This document shows positions 31,291 to 46,780 of a DNA stretch of 64,000 nucleotides, in pieces; position 1 is the first letter of the stretch, and each line of letters starts with the position of its first letter. The stretch is taken from the NCBI GenBank assembly GCA_964020085.1, contig OZ026595.1, forward strand, positions 15,435,922 to 15,499,921, in the 5' to 3' direction. The notes below the pieces were generated by a model. The model had not been told where the DNA came from. It was given only the letters and a program-made list of their open reading frames with translations, and searched no databases. The position numbers and the translations under genes were made by a program. This DNA comes from Micromussa lordhowensis (lineage: Eukaryota > Cnidaria > Anthozoa > Scleractinia > Lobophylliidae).

Positions 31291-32340
31291 TAGGCCAATA
31301 ATTAACGGCTTAATTTGGACTCTCTCATAATACATAGTGTAACATTTTAGGCCAATAACTAACGGCTTAATTTGGACTCTCTCATAATACATACTGTAAC
31401 ATTTTAGGCCAATAACTAACGGCTTAATTTGGACTCTCTCATAATACATACTGTAACATTTTAGGCCAATAACTAACGGCTTAATTTGGACTCTCTCATA
31501 ATACATACTGTAACATTTTAGGCCAATAACTAACGGCTTAATTTGGACTCTCTCATAATACATACTGTAACATTTTAGGCCAATAACTAACGGCTTAATT
31601 TGGACTCTCTCATAATACATACTGTAACATTTTAGGCCAATAACTAACGGCTTAATTTGGACTCTCTCATAATACATACTGTAACATTTTAGGCCAATAA
31701 CTAACGGCTTAATTTGGACTCTCTCATAATACATACTGTAACATTTTAGGCCAATGACTAACGGCTTAATTTGGACTCTCTCATAATACATACTGTAGCA
31801 TTTTAGGCCAATGACTAACGGCTTAATTTGGACTCTCTCATAATACATACTGTAACATTTTAGGCCAATAACTAACGGCTTAATTTGGACTCTCTCATAA
31901 TACATACTGTAACATTTTAGGCCAATAACTAACGGCTTAATTTGGACACTCTCATAATACATACTGTAACATTTTAGGCCAATAACTAACGGCTTAATTT
32001 GGACTCTCTTATAATACATACTGTAACATTTTAGGCCAATAACTAACGGCTTAATTTGGACTCTCTCATAATACATACTGTAACATTTTAGGCCAATAAT
32101 TAACGGCTTAATTTGGACTCTCTCATAATACATAGTGTAACATTTTAGGCCAATAACTAACGGCTTAATTTGGACTCTCTCATAATACATACTGTAACAT
32201 TTTAGGCCAATAACTAACGGCTTAATTTGGACTCTCTCATAATACATACTGTAACATTTTAGGCCAATGACTAACGGCTTAATTTGGACTCTCTCATAAT
32301 ACATACTGTAACATTTTAGGCCAATGACTAACGGCTTAAT

Positions 32341-34070
32341 TTGGACTCTCTCATAATACATACTGTAGCATTTTAGGCCAATGACTAACGGCTTAATTTG
32401 GACTCTCTCATAATACATACTGTAACATTTTAGGCCAATAACTAACGGCTTAATTTGGACTCTCTCATAATACATACTGTAACATTTTAGGCCAATAACT
32501 AACGGCTTAATTTGGACTCTCTCATAATACATACTGTAACATTTTAGGCCAATGACTAACGGCTTAATTTGGACTCTCTCATAATACATACTGTAACATT
32601 TTAGGCCAATAACTAACGGCTTAATTTGGACTCTCTCATAATACATACTGTAGCATTTTAGGCCAATAACTAACGGCTTAATTTGGACTCTCTCATAATA
32701 CATACTGTAACATTTTAGGCCAATAACTAACGGCTTAATTTGGACTCTCTTATAATACATACTGTAACATTTTAGGCCAATAACTAACGGCTTAATTTGG
32801 ACTCTCTCATAATACATACTGTAGCATTTTAGGCCAATGACTAACGGCTTAATTTGGACTCTCTCATAATACATACTGTAACATTTTAGGCCAATAATTA
32901 ACGGCTTAATTTGGACTCTCTCATAATACATAGTGTAACATTTTAGGCCAATAACTAACGGCTTAATTTGGACTCTCTCATAATACATACTGTAACATTT
33001 TAGGCCAATAACTAACGGCTTAATTTGGACTCTCTCATAATACATACTGTAACATTTTAGGCCAATAACTAACGGCTTAATTTGGACTCTCTCATAATAC
33101 ATACTGTAACATTTTAGGCCAATAACTAACGGCTTAATTTGGACTCTCTTATAATACATACTGTAACATTTTAGGCCAATAACTAACGGCTTAATTTGGA
33201 CTCTCTCATAATACATACTGTAACATTTTAGGCCAATAACTAACGGCTTAATTTGGACTCTCTCATAATACATACTGTAGCATTTTAGGCCAATGACTAA
33301 CGGCTTAATTTGGACTCTCTCATAATACATACTGTAACATTTTAGGCCAATAACAAACGGCTTAATTTGGACTCTCTCATAATACATACTGTAACATTTT
33401 AGGCCAATAACTAACGGCTTAATTTGGACTCTCTTATAATACATACTGTAACATTTTAGGCCAATGACTAACGGCTTAATTTGGACTCTCTCATAATACA
33501 TACTGTAGCATTTTAGGCCAATGACTAACGGCTTAATTTGGACTCTCTCATAATACATACTGTAACATTTTAGGCCAATAACTAACGGCTTAATTTGGAC
33601 TCTCTCATAATACATACTGTAACATTTTAGGCCAATAACTAACGGCTTAATTTGGACTCTCTCATAATACATACTGTAACATTTTAGGCCAATGACTAAC
33701 GGCTTAATTTGGACTCTCTCATAATACATACTGTAACATTTTAGGCCAATAACTAACGGCTTAATTTGGACTCTCTCATAATACATACTGTAGCATTTTA
33801 GGCCAATAACTAACGGCTTAATTTGGACTCTCTCATAATACATACTGTAACATTTTAGGCCAATAACTAACGGCTTAATTTGGACTCTCTTATAATACAT
33901 ACTGTAACATTTTAGGCCAATAACTAACGGCTTAATTTGGACTCTCTCATAATACATACTGTAGCATTTTAGGCCAATGACTAACGGCTTAATTTGGACT
34001 CTCTCATAATACATACTGTAACATTTTAGGCCAATAATTAACGGCTTAATTTGGACTCTCTCATAATACA
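32341..34070. repeat. 1140-bp (20-monomer) duplication
   Basis: The variant order of 32,341-32,920 recurs at 33,481-34,060 without difference until a TAGTGT/TACTGT change near 32,932/34,072. Confidence 0.8.
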
Positions 34071-37000
34071 TACTGTAACATTTTAGGCCAATAACTAACG
34101 GCTTAATTTGGACTCTCTCATAATACATACTGTAACATTTTAGGCCAATAACTAACGGCTTAATTTGGACTCTCTCATAATACATACTGTAGCATTTTAG
34201 GCCAATAACTAACGGCTTAATTTGGACTCTCTCATAATACATACTGTAACATTTTAGGCCAATAACTAACGGCTTAATTTGGACTCTCTTATAATACATA
34301 CTGTAACATTTTAGGCCAATGACTAACGGCTTAATTTGGACTCTCTCATAATACATACTGTAGCATTTTAGGCCAATGACTAACGGCTTAATTTGGACTC
34401 TCTCATAATACATACTGTAACATTTTAGGCCAATAACTAACGGCTTAATTTGGACTCTCTCATAATACATACTGTAACATTTTAGGCCAATAACTAACGG
34501 CTTAATTTGGACTCTCTCATAATACATACTGTAACATTTTAGGCCAATGACTAACGGCTTAATTTGGACTCTCTCATAATACATACTGTAACATTTTAGG
34601 CCAATGACTAACGGCTTAATTTGGACTCTCTCATAATACATACTGTAACATTTTAGGCCAATAACTAACGGCTTAATTTGGACTCTCTCATAATACATAG
34701 TGTAACATTTTAGGCCAATAACTAACGGCTTAATTTGGACTCTCTCATAATACATACTGTAACATTTTAGGCCAATAACTAACGGCTTAATTTGGACTCT
34801 CTTATAATACATACTGTAACATTTTAGGCCAATAACTAACGGCTTAATTTGGACTCTCTCATAATACATACTGTAGCATTTTAGGCCAATAACTAACGGC
34901 TTAATTTGGACTCTCTCATAATACATACTGTAACATTTTAGGCCAATAACTAACGGCTTAATTTGGACTCTCTTATAATACATACTGTAACATTTTAGGC
35001 CAATGACTAACGGCTTAATTTGGACTCTCTCATAATACATACTGTAGCATTTTAGGCCAATGACTAACGGCTTAATTTGGACTCTCTCATAATACATACT
35101 GTAACATTTTAGGCCAATAACTAACGGCTTAATTTGGACTCTCTCATAATACATACTGTAACATTTTAGGCCAATAACTAACGGCTTAATTTGGACCCTC
35201 TCATAATACATACTGTAACATTTTAGGCCAATGACTAACGGCTTAATTTGGACTCTCTCATAATACATACTGTAACATTTTAGGCCAATAACTAACGGCT
35301 TAATTTGGACTCTCTCATAATACATACTGTAGCATTTTAGGCCAATAACTAACGGCTTAATTTGGACTCTCTCATAATACATACTGTAACATTTTAGGCC
35401 AATAACTAACGGCTTAATTTGGACTCTCTTATAATACATACTGTAACAATTTAGGCCAATAACTAACGGCTTAATTTGGACTCTCTCATAATACATACTG
35501 TAGCATTTTAGGCCAATGACTAACGGCTTAATTTGGACTCTCTCATAATACATACTGTAACATTTCAGGCCAATAATTAACGGCTTAATTTGGACTCTCT
35601 CATAATACATAGTGTAACATTTTAGGCCAATAACTAACGGCTTAATTTGGACTCTCTCATAATACATACTGTAACATTTTAGGCCAATAACTAACTGCTT
35701 AATTTGGACTCTCTTATAATACATACTGTAACATTTTAGGCCAATAACTAACGGCTTAATTTGGACTCTCTCATAATACATACTGTAGCATTTTAGGCCA
35801 ATAACTAACGGCTTAATTTGGACTCTCTCATAATACATACTGTAACATTTTAGGCCAATAACTAACGGCTTAATTTGGACTCTCTTATAATACATACTGT
35901 AACATTTTAGGCCAATGACTAACGGCTTAATTTGGACTCTCTCATAATACATACTGTAGCATTTTAGGCCAATGACTAACGGCTTAATTTGGACTCTCTC
36001 ATAATACATACTGTAACATTTTAGGCCAATAACTAACGGCTTAATTTGGACTCTCTCATAATACATACTGTAACATTTTAGGCCAATAACTAACGGCTTA
36101 ATTTGGACTCTCTCATAATACATACTGTAACATTTTAGGCCAATGACTAACGGCTTAATTTGGACTCTCTCATAATACATACTGTAACATTTTAGGCCAA
36201 TAACTAACGGCTTAATTTGGACTCTCTCATAATACATACTGTAGCATTTTAGGCCAATAACTAACGGCTTAATTTGGACTCTCTCATAATACATACTGTA
36301 ACATTTTAGGCCAATAACTAACGGCTTAATTTGGACTCTCTTATAATACATACTGTAACATTTTAGGCCAATAACTAACGGCTTAATTTGGACTCTCTCA
36401 TAATACATACTGTAGCATTTTAGGCCAATGACTAACGGCTTAATTTGGACTCTCTCATAATACATACTGTAACATTTTAGGCCAATAATTAACGGCTTAA
36501 TTTGGACTCTCTCATAATACATAGTGTAACATTTTAGGCCAATAACTAACGGCTTAATTTGGACTCTCTCATAATACATACTGTAACATTTTAGGCCAAT
36601 AACTAACGGCTTAATTTGGACTCTCTCATAATACATACTGTAACATTTTAGGCCAATAACTAACGGCTTAATTTGGACTCTCTCATAATACATACTGTAA
36701 CATTTTAGGCCAATAACTAACGGCTTAATTTGGACTCTCTCATAATACATACTGTAACATTTTAGGCCAATAACTAACGGCTTAATTTGGATTCTCTCAT
36801 AATACATACTGTATCATTTTAGGCAAATAACTAACGGCTTAATTTGGATTCTCTCATAATACATACTGTAACATTTTAGGCCAATAACTAACGGCTTAAT
36901 TTGGATTCTCTTATAATACATACTGTAACATTTTAGGCCAATAACTAACGGCTTAATTTGGACTCTCTCATAATACATACTGTAACATTTTAGGCCAATA

Positions 37001-37299
37001 ACTAACGGCTTAATTTGGACTCTCTTATAATACATACTGTAACATTTTAGGCCAATAACTAACGGCTTAATTTGGACTTTCTCATAATACATACTGTAAC
37101 ATTTTAGGCCAATAACTAACGGCTTAATTTGGACTCTCTTATAATACATACTGTAACATTTTAGTCAAATAACTAACGGCTTAATTTGGACTCTCTCATA
37201 ATACATACTGTAACATTTTAGGCCAATAACTAACGGCTTAATTTGGACTCTCTTATAATACATACTGTAACATTTTAGGCCAATAACTAACGGCTTAAT

Positions 37300-40200
37300 T
37301 TGGACTCTCTCATAATACATACTGTAGCATTTTAGGCCAATGACTAACGGCTTAATTTGGACTCTCTCATAATACATACTGTAGCATTTTAGGCCAATAA
37401 CTAACGGCTTAATTTGGACTCTCTCATAATACATACTGTAACATTTTAGGCCAATAACTAACGGCTTAATTTGGACTCTCTCATAATACATACTGTAACA
37501 TTTTAGGCCAATAACTAACGGCTTAATTTGGACTCTCTCATAATACATACTGTAGCATTTTAGGCCAATAACTAACGGCTTAATTTGGACTCTCTTATAA
37601 TACATACTGTAACATTTTAGGCCAATAACTAACGGCTTAATTTGGACTCTCTCATAATACATACTGTAGCATTTTAGGCCAATGACTAACGGCTTAATTT
37701 GGACTCTCTCATAATACATACTGTAACATTTTAGGCCAATAACTAACGGCTTAATTTGGACTCTCTTATAATACATACTGTAACATTTTAGGCCAATAAC
37801 TAACGGCTTAATTTGGACTCTCTCATAATACATACTGTAGCATTTTAGGCCAATAACTAACGGCTTAATTTGGACTCTCTTATAATACATACTGTAACAT
37901 TTTAGGCCAATAACTAACGGCTTAATTTGGACTCTCTCATAATACATACTGTAACATTTTAGGCCAATAACTAACGGCTTAATTTGGACTCTCTCATAAT
38001 ACATACTGTAGCATTTTAGGCCAATGACTAACGGCTTAGTTTGGATTCTCTTATAATACATACTGTAACATTTTAGGCCAATAACTAACGGCTTAATTTG
38101 GAGTCACATATAATACATACTGTAGCATTTTAGGCCAATGACTAACGGCTTAGTTTGGATTCTCTCATATTACATACTGTAACATTTTAGGCCAATAACT
38201 AACGGCTTAATTTGGACTCTCTCATAATACATACTGTAACATTTAGGCAAATAACTAACGGCTTAATTTGGACTCTCTCATAATACATACTGTAACATTT
38301 TAGGCCAATAACTAACGGCTTTATTTGGACTCTCTCATAATACATACTGTAACATTTTAGGCCAATAATTAACGGCTTAATTTGGACTCTCTCATAATAC
38401 ATACTGTAACATTTTAGGCCAATAATTAACGGCTTAATTTGGACTCTCTCATAATACATACTGTAACATTTTAGGCCAATAACTAACGGCTTAATTTGGA
38501 CTCTCTCATAATACATACTGTAACATTTTAGGGCAATAACTAACGGCTTAATTTGGACTCTCTCATAATACATACTGTAACATTTTAGGCCAATAATTAA
38601 CGGCTTAATTTGGACTCTCTCATAATACATAGTGTAACATTTTAGGCCAATAACTAACGGCTTAATTTGGACTCTCTCATAATACATACTGTAACATTTT
38701 AGGCCAATAACTAACGGCTTAATTTGGACTCTCTCATAATACATACTGTAACATTTTAGGCCAATAACTAACGGCTTAATTTGGACTCTCTTATAATACA
38801 TACTGTAACATTTTAGGCCAATAACTAACGGCTTAATTTGGACTCTCTCATAATACATACTGTAACATTTTAGGCCAATAACTAACGGCTTAATTTGGAC
38901 TCTCTCATAATACATACTGTAACATTTTAGGCAAATAACTAACGGCTTAATTTGGACTCTCTCATAATACATACTGTAACATTTTAGGCCAATAACTAAC
39001 GGCTTAATTTGGACTCTCTCATAATACATACTGTAACATTTTAGGCCAATAATTAACGGCTTAATTTGGACTCTCTCATAATACATACTGTAACATTTTA
39101 GGCCAATAATTAACGGCTTAATTTGGACTCTCTCATAATACATACTGTAACATTTTAGGCCAATAACTAACGGCTTAATTTGGACTCTCTCATAATACAT
39201 ACTGTAACATTTTAGGCCAATAACTAACGGCTTAATTTGGACTCTCTCATAATACATACTGTAACATTTTAGGCCAATAACTAACGGCTTAATTTGGACT
39301 CTCTTATAATACATACTGTAACATTTTAGGCCAATAACTAACGGCTTAATTTGGACTCTCTCATAATACATACTGTAACATTTTAGGCCAATAACTAACG
39401 GCTTAATTTGGACTCTCTCATAATACATACTGTAACATTTTAGGCCAATAACTAACGGCTTAATTTGGACTCTCTCATAATACATACTGTAACATTTTAG
39501 GCCAATAACTAACGGCTTAATTTGGACTCTCTCATAATACATACTGTAACATTTTAGGCCAATAACTAACGGCTTAATTTGGACTCTCTTATAATACATA
39601 CTGTAACATTTTAGGCCAATAACTAACGGCTTAATTTGGACTCTCTCATAATACATACTGTAACATTTTAGGCCAATAACTAACGGCTTAATTTGGACTC
39701 TCTCATAATACATACTGTAACATTTTAGGCCAATAACTAACGGCTTAATTTGGACTCTCTCATAATACATACTGTAACATTTTAGGCCAATAACTAACGG
39801 CTTAATTTGGACTCTCTCATAATACATACTGTAACATTTTAGGCCAATAACTAACGGCTTAATTTGGACTCTCTCATAATACATACTGTAACATTTTAGG
39901 CCAATAACTAACGGCTTAATTTGGATTCTCTCATAATACATACTGTAACATTTTAGGCCAATAACTAACGGCTTAATTTGGACTCTCTCATAATACATAC
40001 TGTAACATTTTAGGCCAATAACTAACGGCTTAATTTGGACTCTCTCATAATACATACTGTAACATTTTAGGCCAATAATTAACGGCTTAATTTGGACTCT
40101 CTCATAATACATACTGTAACATTTTAGGCCAATGACTAACGGCTTAATTTGGACTCTCTCATAATACATACTGTAACATTTTAGGCCAATAATTAACGGC

Positions 40201-43200
40201 TTAATTTGGACTCTCTCATAATACATACTGTAACATTTTAGGCCAATAATTAACGGCTTAATTTGGACTCTCTCATAATACATACTGTAACATTTTAGGC
40301 CAATGACTAACGGCTTAATTTGGACTCTCTCATAATACATACTGTAACATTTTAGGCCAATAATTAACGGCTTAATTTGGACTCTCTCATAATACATACT
40401 GTAACATTTTAGGCCAATAATTAACGGCTTAATTTGGACTCTCTCATAATACATACTGTAACATTTTAGGCCAATGACTAACGGCTTAATTTGGACTCTC
40501 TCATAATACATACTGTAACATTTTAGGCCAATAACTAACGGCTTAATTTGGACTCTCTTATAATACATACTGTAACATTTTAGGCCAATAACTAACGGCT
40601 TAATTTGGACTCTCTCATAATACATACTGTAACATTTTAGGCCAATAACTAACGGCTTAATTTGGACTCTCTTATAATACATACTGTAACATTTTAGGCC
40701 AATAACTAACGGCTTAATTTGGACTTTCTCATAATACATACTGTAACATTTTAGGCCAATAACTAACGGCTTAATTTGGACTCTCTCATAATACATACTG
40801 TAACATTTTAGGCCAATAACTAACGGCTTAATTTGGATTCTCTCATAATACATACTGTATCATTTTAGGCAAATAACTAACGGCTTAGTTTGGATTCTCT
40901 CATAATACATACTGTAACATTTTAGGCCAATAACTAACGGCTTAATTTGGATTCTCTTATAATACATACTGTAACATTTTAGGCCAATAACTAACGGCTT
41001 AATTTGGACTCTCTCATAATACATACTGTAACATTTTAGGCCAATAACTAACGGCTTAATTTGGACTCTCTTATAATACATACTGTAACATTTTAGGCCA
41101 ATAACTAACGGCTTAATTTGGACTCTCTCATAATACATACTGTAACATTTTAGGCCAATAACTAACGGCTTAATTTGGACTCTCTTATAATACATACTGT
41201 AACATTTTAGGCCAATAACTAACGGCTTAATTTGGACTTTCTCATAATACATACTGTAACATTTTAGGCCAATAACTAACGGCTTAATTTGGACTCTCTC
41301 ATAATACATACTGTAACATTTTAGGCCAATAACTAACGGCTTAATTTGGATTCTCTCACAATACATACTGTATCATTTTAGGCAAATAACTAACGGCTTA
41401 ATTTGGATTCTCTCATAATACATACTGTAACATTTTAGGCCAATAACTAACGGCTTAATTTGGATTCTCTTATAATACATACTGTAACATTTTAGGCCAA
41501 TAACTAACGGCTTAATTTGGACTCTCTCATAATACATACTGTAACATTTTAGGCCAATAACTAACGGCTTAATTTGGACTCTCTTATAATACATACTGTA
41601 ACATTTTAGGCCAATAACTAACGGCTTAATTTGGACTTTCTCATAATACATACTGTAACATTTAAGGCCAATAACTAACGGCTTAATTTGGACTCTCTTA
41701 TAATACATACTGTAACATTTTAGGCAAATAACTAACGGCTTAATTTGGACTCTCTCATAATACATACTGTAACATTTTAGGCCAATAACTAACGGCTTAA
41801 TTTGGACTCTCTTATAATACATACTGTAACATTTTAGGCCAATAACTAACGGCTTAATTTGGACTCTCTTATAATACATACTGTAACATTTTAGGCCAAT
41901 AACTAACGGCTTAATTTGGACTCTCTCATAATACATACTGTAACATTTTACTCCAATAACTAACGGCTTAATTTGGACTCTCTCATAATACATACTGTAA
42001 CATTTTAGGCAAATAACTAACGGCTTAATTTGGACTCTCTCATAATACATACTGTAACATTTTAGGCCAATAACTAACGGCTTAATTTGGACTCTCTCAT
42101 AATACATACTGTAACATTTTAGGCCAATAACTAACGGCTTAATTTGGACTCTCTCATAATACATACTGTAACATTTTAGGCCAATAACTAACGGCTTAAT
42201 TTGGATTCTCTCATAATACATACTGTAACATTTTAGGCCAATAACTAACGGCTTAATTTGGACTCTCTCATAATACATACTGTAACATTTTAGGCCAATA
42301 ACTAACGGCTTAATTTGGACTCTCTCATAATACATACTGTAACATTTTAGGCCAATAATTAACGGCTTAATTTGGACTCTCTCATAATACATACTGTAAC
42401 ATTTTAGGCCAATGACTAACGGCTTAATTTGGACTCTCTCATAATACATACTGTAACATTTTAGGCCAATAATTAACGGCTTAATTTGGACTCTCTCATA
42501 ATACATACTGTAACATTTTAGGCCAATAATTAACGGCTTAATTTGGACTCTCTCATAATACATACTGTAACATTTTAGGCCAATGACTAACGGCTTAATT
42601 TGGACTCTCTCATAATACATACTGTAACATTTTAGGCCAATAATTAACGGCTTAATTTGGACTCTCTCATAATACATACTGTAACATTTTAGGCCAATAA
42701 TTAACGGCTTAATTTGGACTCTCTCATAATACATACTGTAACATTTTAGGCCAATGACTAACGGCTTAATTTGGACTCTCTCATAATACATACTGTAACA
42801 TTTTAGGCCAATAACTAACGGCTTAATTTGGACTCTCTTATAATACATACTGTAACATTTTAGGCCAATAACTAACGGCTTAATTTGGACTCTCTCATAA
42901 TACATACTGTAACATTTTAGGCCAATAACTAACGGCTTAATTTGGACTCTCTTATAATACATACTGTAACATTTTAGGCCAATAACTAACGGCTTAATTT
43001 GGACTTTCTCATAATACATACTGTAACATTTTAGGCCAATAACTAACGGCTTAATTTGGACTCTCTCATAATACATACTGTAACATTTTAGGCCAATAAC
43101 TAACGGCTTAATTTGGATTCTCTCATAATACATACTGTATCATTTTAGGCAAATAACTAACGGCTTAATTTGGATTCTCTCATAATACATACTGTAACAT

Positions 43201-45350
43201 TTTAGGCCAATAACTAACGGCTTAATTTGGATTCTCTTATAATACATACTGTAACATTTTAGGCCAATAACTAACGGCTTAATTTGGACTCTCTCATAAT
43301 ACATACTGTAACATTTTAGGCCAATAACTAACGGCTTAATTTGGACTCTCTTATAATACATACTGTAACATTTTAGGCCAATAACTAACGGCTTAATTTG
43401 GACTCTCTCATAATACATACTGTAACATTTTAGGCCAATAACTAACGGCTTAATTTGGACTCTCTTATAATACATACTGTAACATTTTAGGCCAATAACT
43501 AACGGCTTAATTTGGACTTTCTCATAATACATACTGTAACATTTTAGGCCAATAACTAACGGCTTAATTTGGACTCTCTCATAATACATACTGTAACATT
43601 TTAGGCCAATAACTAACGGCTTAATTTGGATTCTCTCATAATACATACTGTATCATTTTAGGCAAATAACTAACGGCTTAATTTGGATTCTCTCATAATA
43701 CATACTGTAACATTTTAGGCCAATAACTAACGGCTTAATTTGGATTCTCTTATAATACATACTGTAACATTTTAGGCCAATAACTAACGGCTTAATTTGG
43801 ACTCTCTCATAATACATACTGTAACATTTTAGGCCAATAACTAACGGCTTAATTTGGACTCTCTTATAATACATACTGTAACATTTTAGGCCAATAACTA
43901 ACGGCTTAATTTGGACTTTCTCATAATACATACTGTAACATTTTAGGCCAATAACTAACGGCTTAATTTGGACTCTCTTATAATACATACTGTAACATTT
44001 TAGGCAAATAACTAACGGCTTAATTTGGACTCTCTCATAATACATACTGTAACATTTTAGGCCAATAACTAACGGCTTAATTTGGACTCTCTCATAATAC
44101 ATACTGTAACATTTTAGGCCAATAACTAACGGCTTAATTTGGACTCTCTCATAATACATACTGTAGCATTTTAGGCCAATGACTAACGGCTTAATTTGGA
44201 CTCTCTCATAATACATACTGTAGCATTTTAGGCCAATAACTAACGGCTTAATTTGGACTCTCTCATAATACATACTGTAACATTTTAGGCCAATAACTAA
44301 CGGCTTAATTTGGACTCTCTTATAATACATACTGTAACATTTTAGGCCAATAACTAACGGCTTAATTTGGACTCTCTCATAATACATACTGTAACATTTT
44401 AGGCCAATAATTAACGGCTTAATTTGGACTCTCTTATAATACATACTGTAACATTTTAGGCCAATAACTAACGGCTTAATTTGGACTCTCTCATAATACA
44501 TACTGTAGCATTTTAGGCCAATGACTAACGGCTTAATTTGGACTCTCTCATAATACATACTGTAACATTTTAGGCCAATAACTAACGGCTTAATTTGGAC
44601 TCTCTTATAATACATACTGTAACATTTTAGGCCAATAACTAACGGCTTAATTTGGACTCTCTCATAATACATACTGTAGCATTTTAGGCCAATAACTAAC
44701 GGCTTAATTTGGACTCTCTTATAATACATACTGTAACATTTTAGGCCAATAACTAACGGCTTAATTTGGACTCTCTCATAATACATACTGTAACATTTTA
44801 GGCCAATAACTAACGGCTTAATTTGGACTCTCTCATAATACATACTGTAGCATTTTAGGCCAATGACTAACGGCTTAGTTTGGATTCTCTTATAATACAT
44901 ACTGTAACATTTTAGGCCAATAACTAACGGCTTAATTTGGAGTCACATATAATACATACTGTAGCATTTTAGGCCAATGACTAACGGCTTAGTTTGGATT
45001 CTCTCATAATACATACTGTAACATTTTAGGCCAATAACTAACGGCTTAATTTGGACTCTCTCATAATACATACTGTAACATTTAGGCAAATAACTAACGG
45101 CTTAATTTGGACTCTCTCATAATACATACTGTAACATTTTAGGCCAATAACTAACGGCTTAATTTGGACTCTCTCATAATACATACTGTAACATTTTAGG
45201 CCAATAATTAACGGCTTAATTTGGACTCTCTCATAATACATACTGTAACATTTTAGGCCAATAATTAACGGCTTAATTTGGACTCTCTCATAATACATAC
45301 TGTAACATTTTAGGCCAATAACTAACGGCTTAATTTGGACTCTCTCATAA
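37300..45350. repeat. marker block duplicated 120 monomers apart
   Basis: About 1.2 kb around the GAGTCACATATAATAC monomer at 38,101 (37.3-38.5 kb) recurs around 44,940 (44.1-45.3 kb). The offset is 6839 bases, that is 120 x 57 minus the one base lost in the CATTTAGGCAAAT monomer at 38,241. Confidence 0.8.
39840..44110. repeat. 40-monomer duplication in the middle array
   Basis: 39,840-41,830 and 42,120-44,110 share variant order at an offset of exactly 2280 bases, including the stop-making TATCATTTTAGGCAAAT monomers at 40,859/43,139 and 41,372/43,652. Differences include a Tyr-to-Cys change near 41,360 and TTTAAGG at 41,661. Confidence 0.85.
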
Positions 45351-46770
45351 TACATACTGTAACATTTTAGGCCAATAACTAACGGCTTAATTTGGACTCT
45401 CTCATAATACATACTGTAACATTTTAGGCCAATAACTAACGGCTTAATTTGGACTCTCTCATAATACATACTGTAACATTTTAGGCCAATAACTAACGGC
45501 TTAATTTGGATTCTCTTATAATACATACTGTAACATTTTAGGCCAATAACTAACGGCTTAGTTTGGATTCTCTTATAATACATACTGTAACATTTTAGGC
45601 CAATAACTAACGGCTTAATTTGGACTCTCTCATAATACATACTGTAACATTTTAGGCCAATAACTAACGGCTTAGTTTGGATTCTCTCATAATACATACT
45701 GTAACATTTTAGGCCAATAACTAACGGCTTAATTTGGACTCTCTCATAATACATACTGTAACATTTTAGGCCAATAACTAACGGCTTAATTTGGAGTCAC
45801 ATATAATACATACTGTAGCATTTTAGGCCAATGACTAACGGCTTAGGATGGATTCTCTTATAATACATACTGTAACATTTTAGGCCAATCACTAACGGCT
45901 TAATTTGGACTCTCTCATAATACATACTGTAACATTTTAGGCCAATAACTAACGGCTTAATTTGGACTCTCTCATAATACATACTGTAGCATTTTAGGCC
46001 AATGACTAACGGCTTAGTTTGGATTCTCTTATAATACATACTGTAACATTTTAGGCCAATAACTAACGGCTTAATTTGGAGTCACATATAATACATACTG
46101 TAGCATTTTAGGCCAATGACTAACGGCTTAGTTTGGATTCTCTCATAATACATACTGTAGCATTTTAGGCCAATAACTAACGGCTTTATTTGGAGTCACA
46201 TATAATACATACTGTAGCATTTTAGGCCAATGACTAACGGCTTAGTTTGGATTCTCTCATAATACATACTGTAACATTTTAGGCCAATAACTAACGGCTT
46301 AATTTGGACTCTCTCATAATACATACTGTAACATTTAGGCAAATAACTAACGGCTTAATTTGGACTCTCTCATAATACATACTGTAACATTTTAGGCCAA
46401 TAACTAACGGCTTAATTTGGACTCTCTCATAATACATACTGTAACATTTTAGGCCAATAATTAACGGCTTAATTTGGACTCTCTCATAATACATACTGTA
46501 ACATTTTAGGCCAATAATTAACGGCTTAATTTGGACTCTCTCATAATACATACTGTAACATTTTAGGCCAATAACTAACGGCTTAATTTGGACTCTCTCA
46601 TAATACATACTGTAACATTCTAGGCCAATAACTAACGGCTTAATTTGGACTCTCTCATAATACATACTGTAACATTTTAGGCCAATAATTAACGGCTTAA
46701 TTTGGACTCTCTCATAATACATAGTGTAACATTTTAGGCCAATAACTAACGGCTTAATTTGGACTCTCTC

Positions 46771-46780
46771 ATAATAATAA
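46771..46780. other. 22-bp deletion junction within a monomer
   Basis: CTCATAATAATAACTAACGG replaces a full monomer middle; 22 bases from CATACTG to GGCCA are missing between short ATA/AATA repeats. It is the only out-of-register monomer of this size I saw in the array. Confidence 0.9.

Larger units (their letters stand above)
24247..36807 (-). other. 4186-codon stop-free frame in the satellite (not called as a gene)
   Basis: 12.56 kb of 57-base copies in one open minus-strand frame, about 220 repeats of the 19-residue unit. It ends on the left at the TTTAG variant and begins at 36,807 next to a TATCATTTT monomer whose minus strand reads TGA in place of Cys17. No indel of non-multiple-of-three length occurs inside. 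Protein expression is not supported; see the finding on variant classes. Confidence 0.9.
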
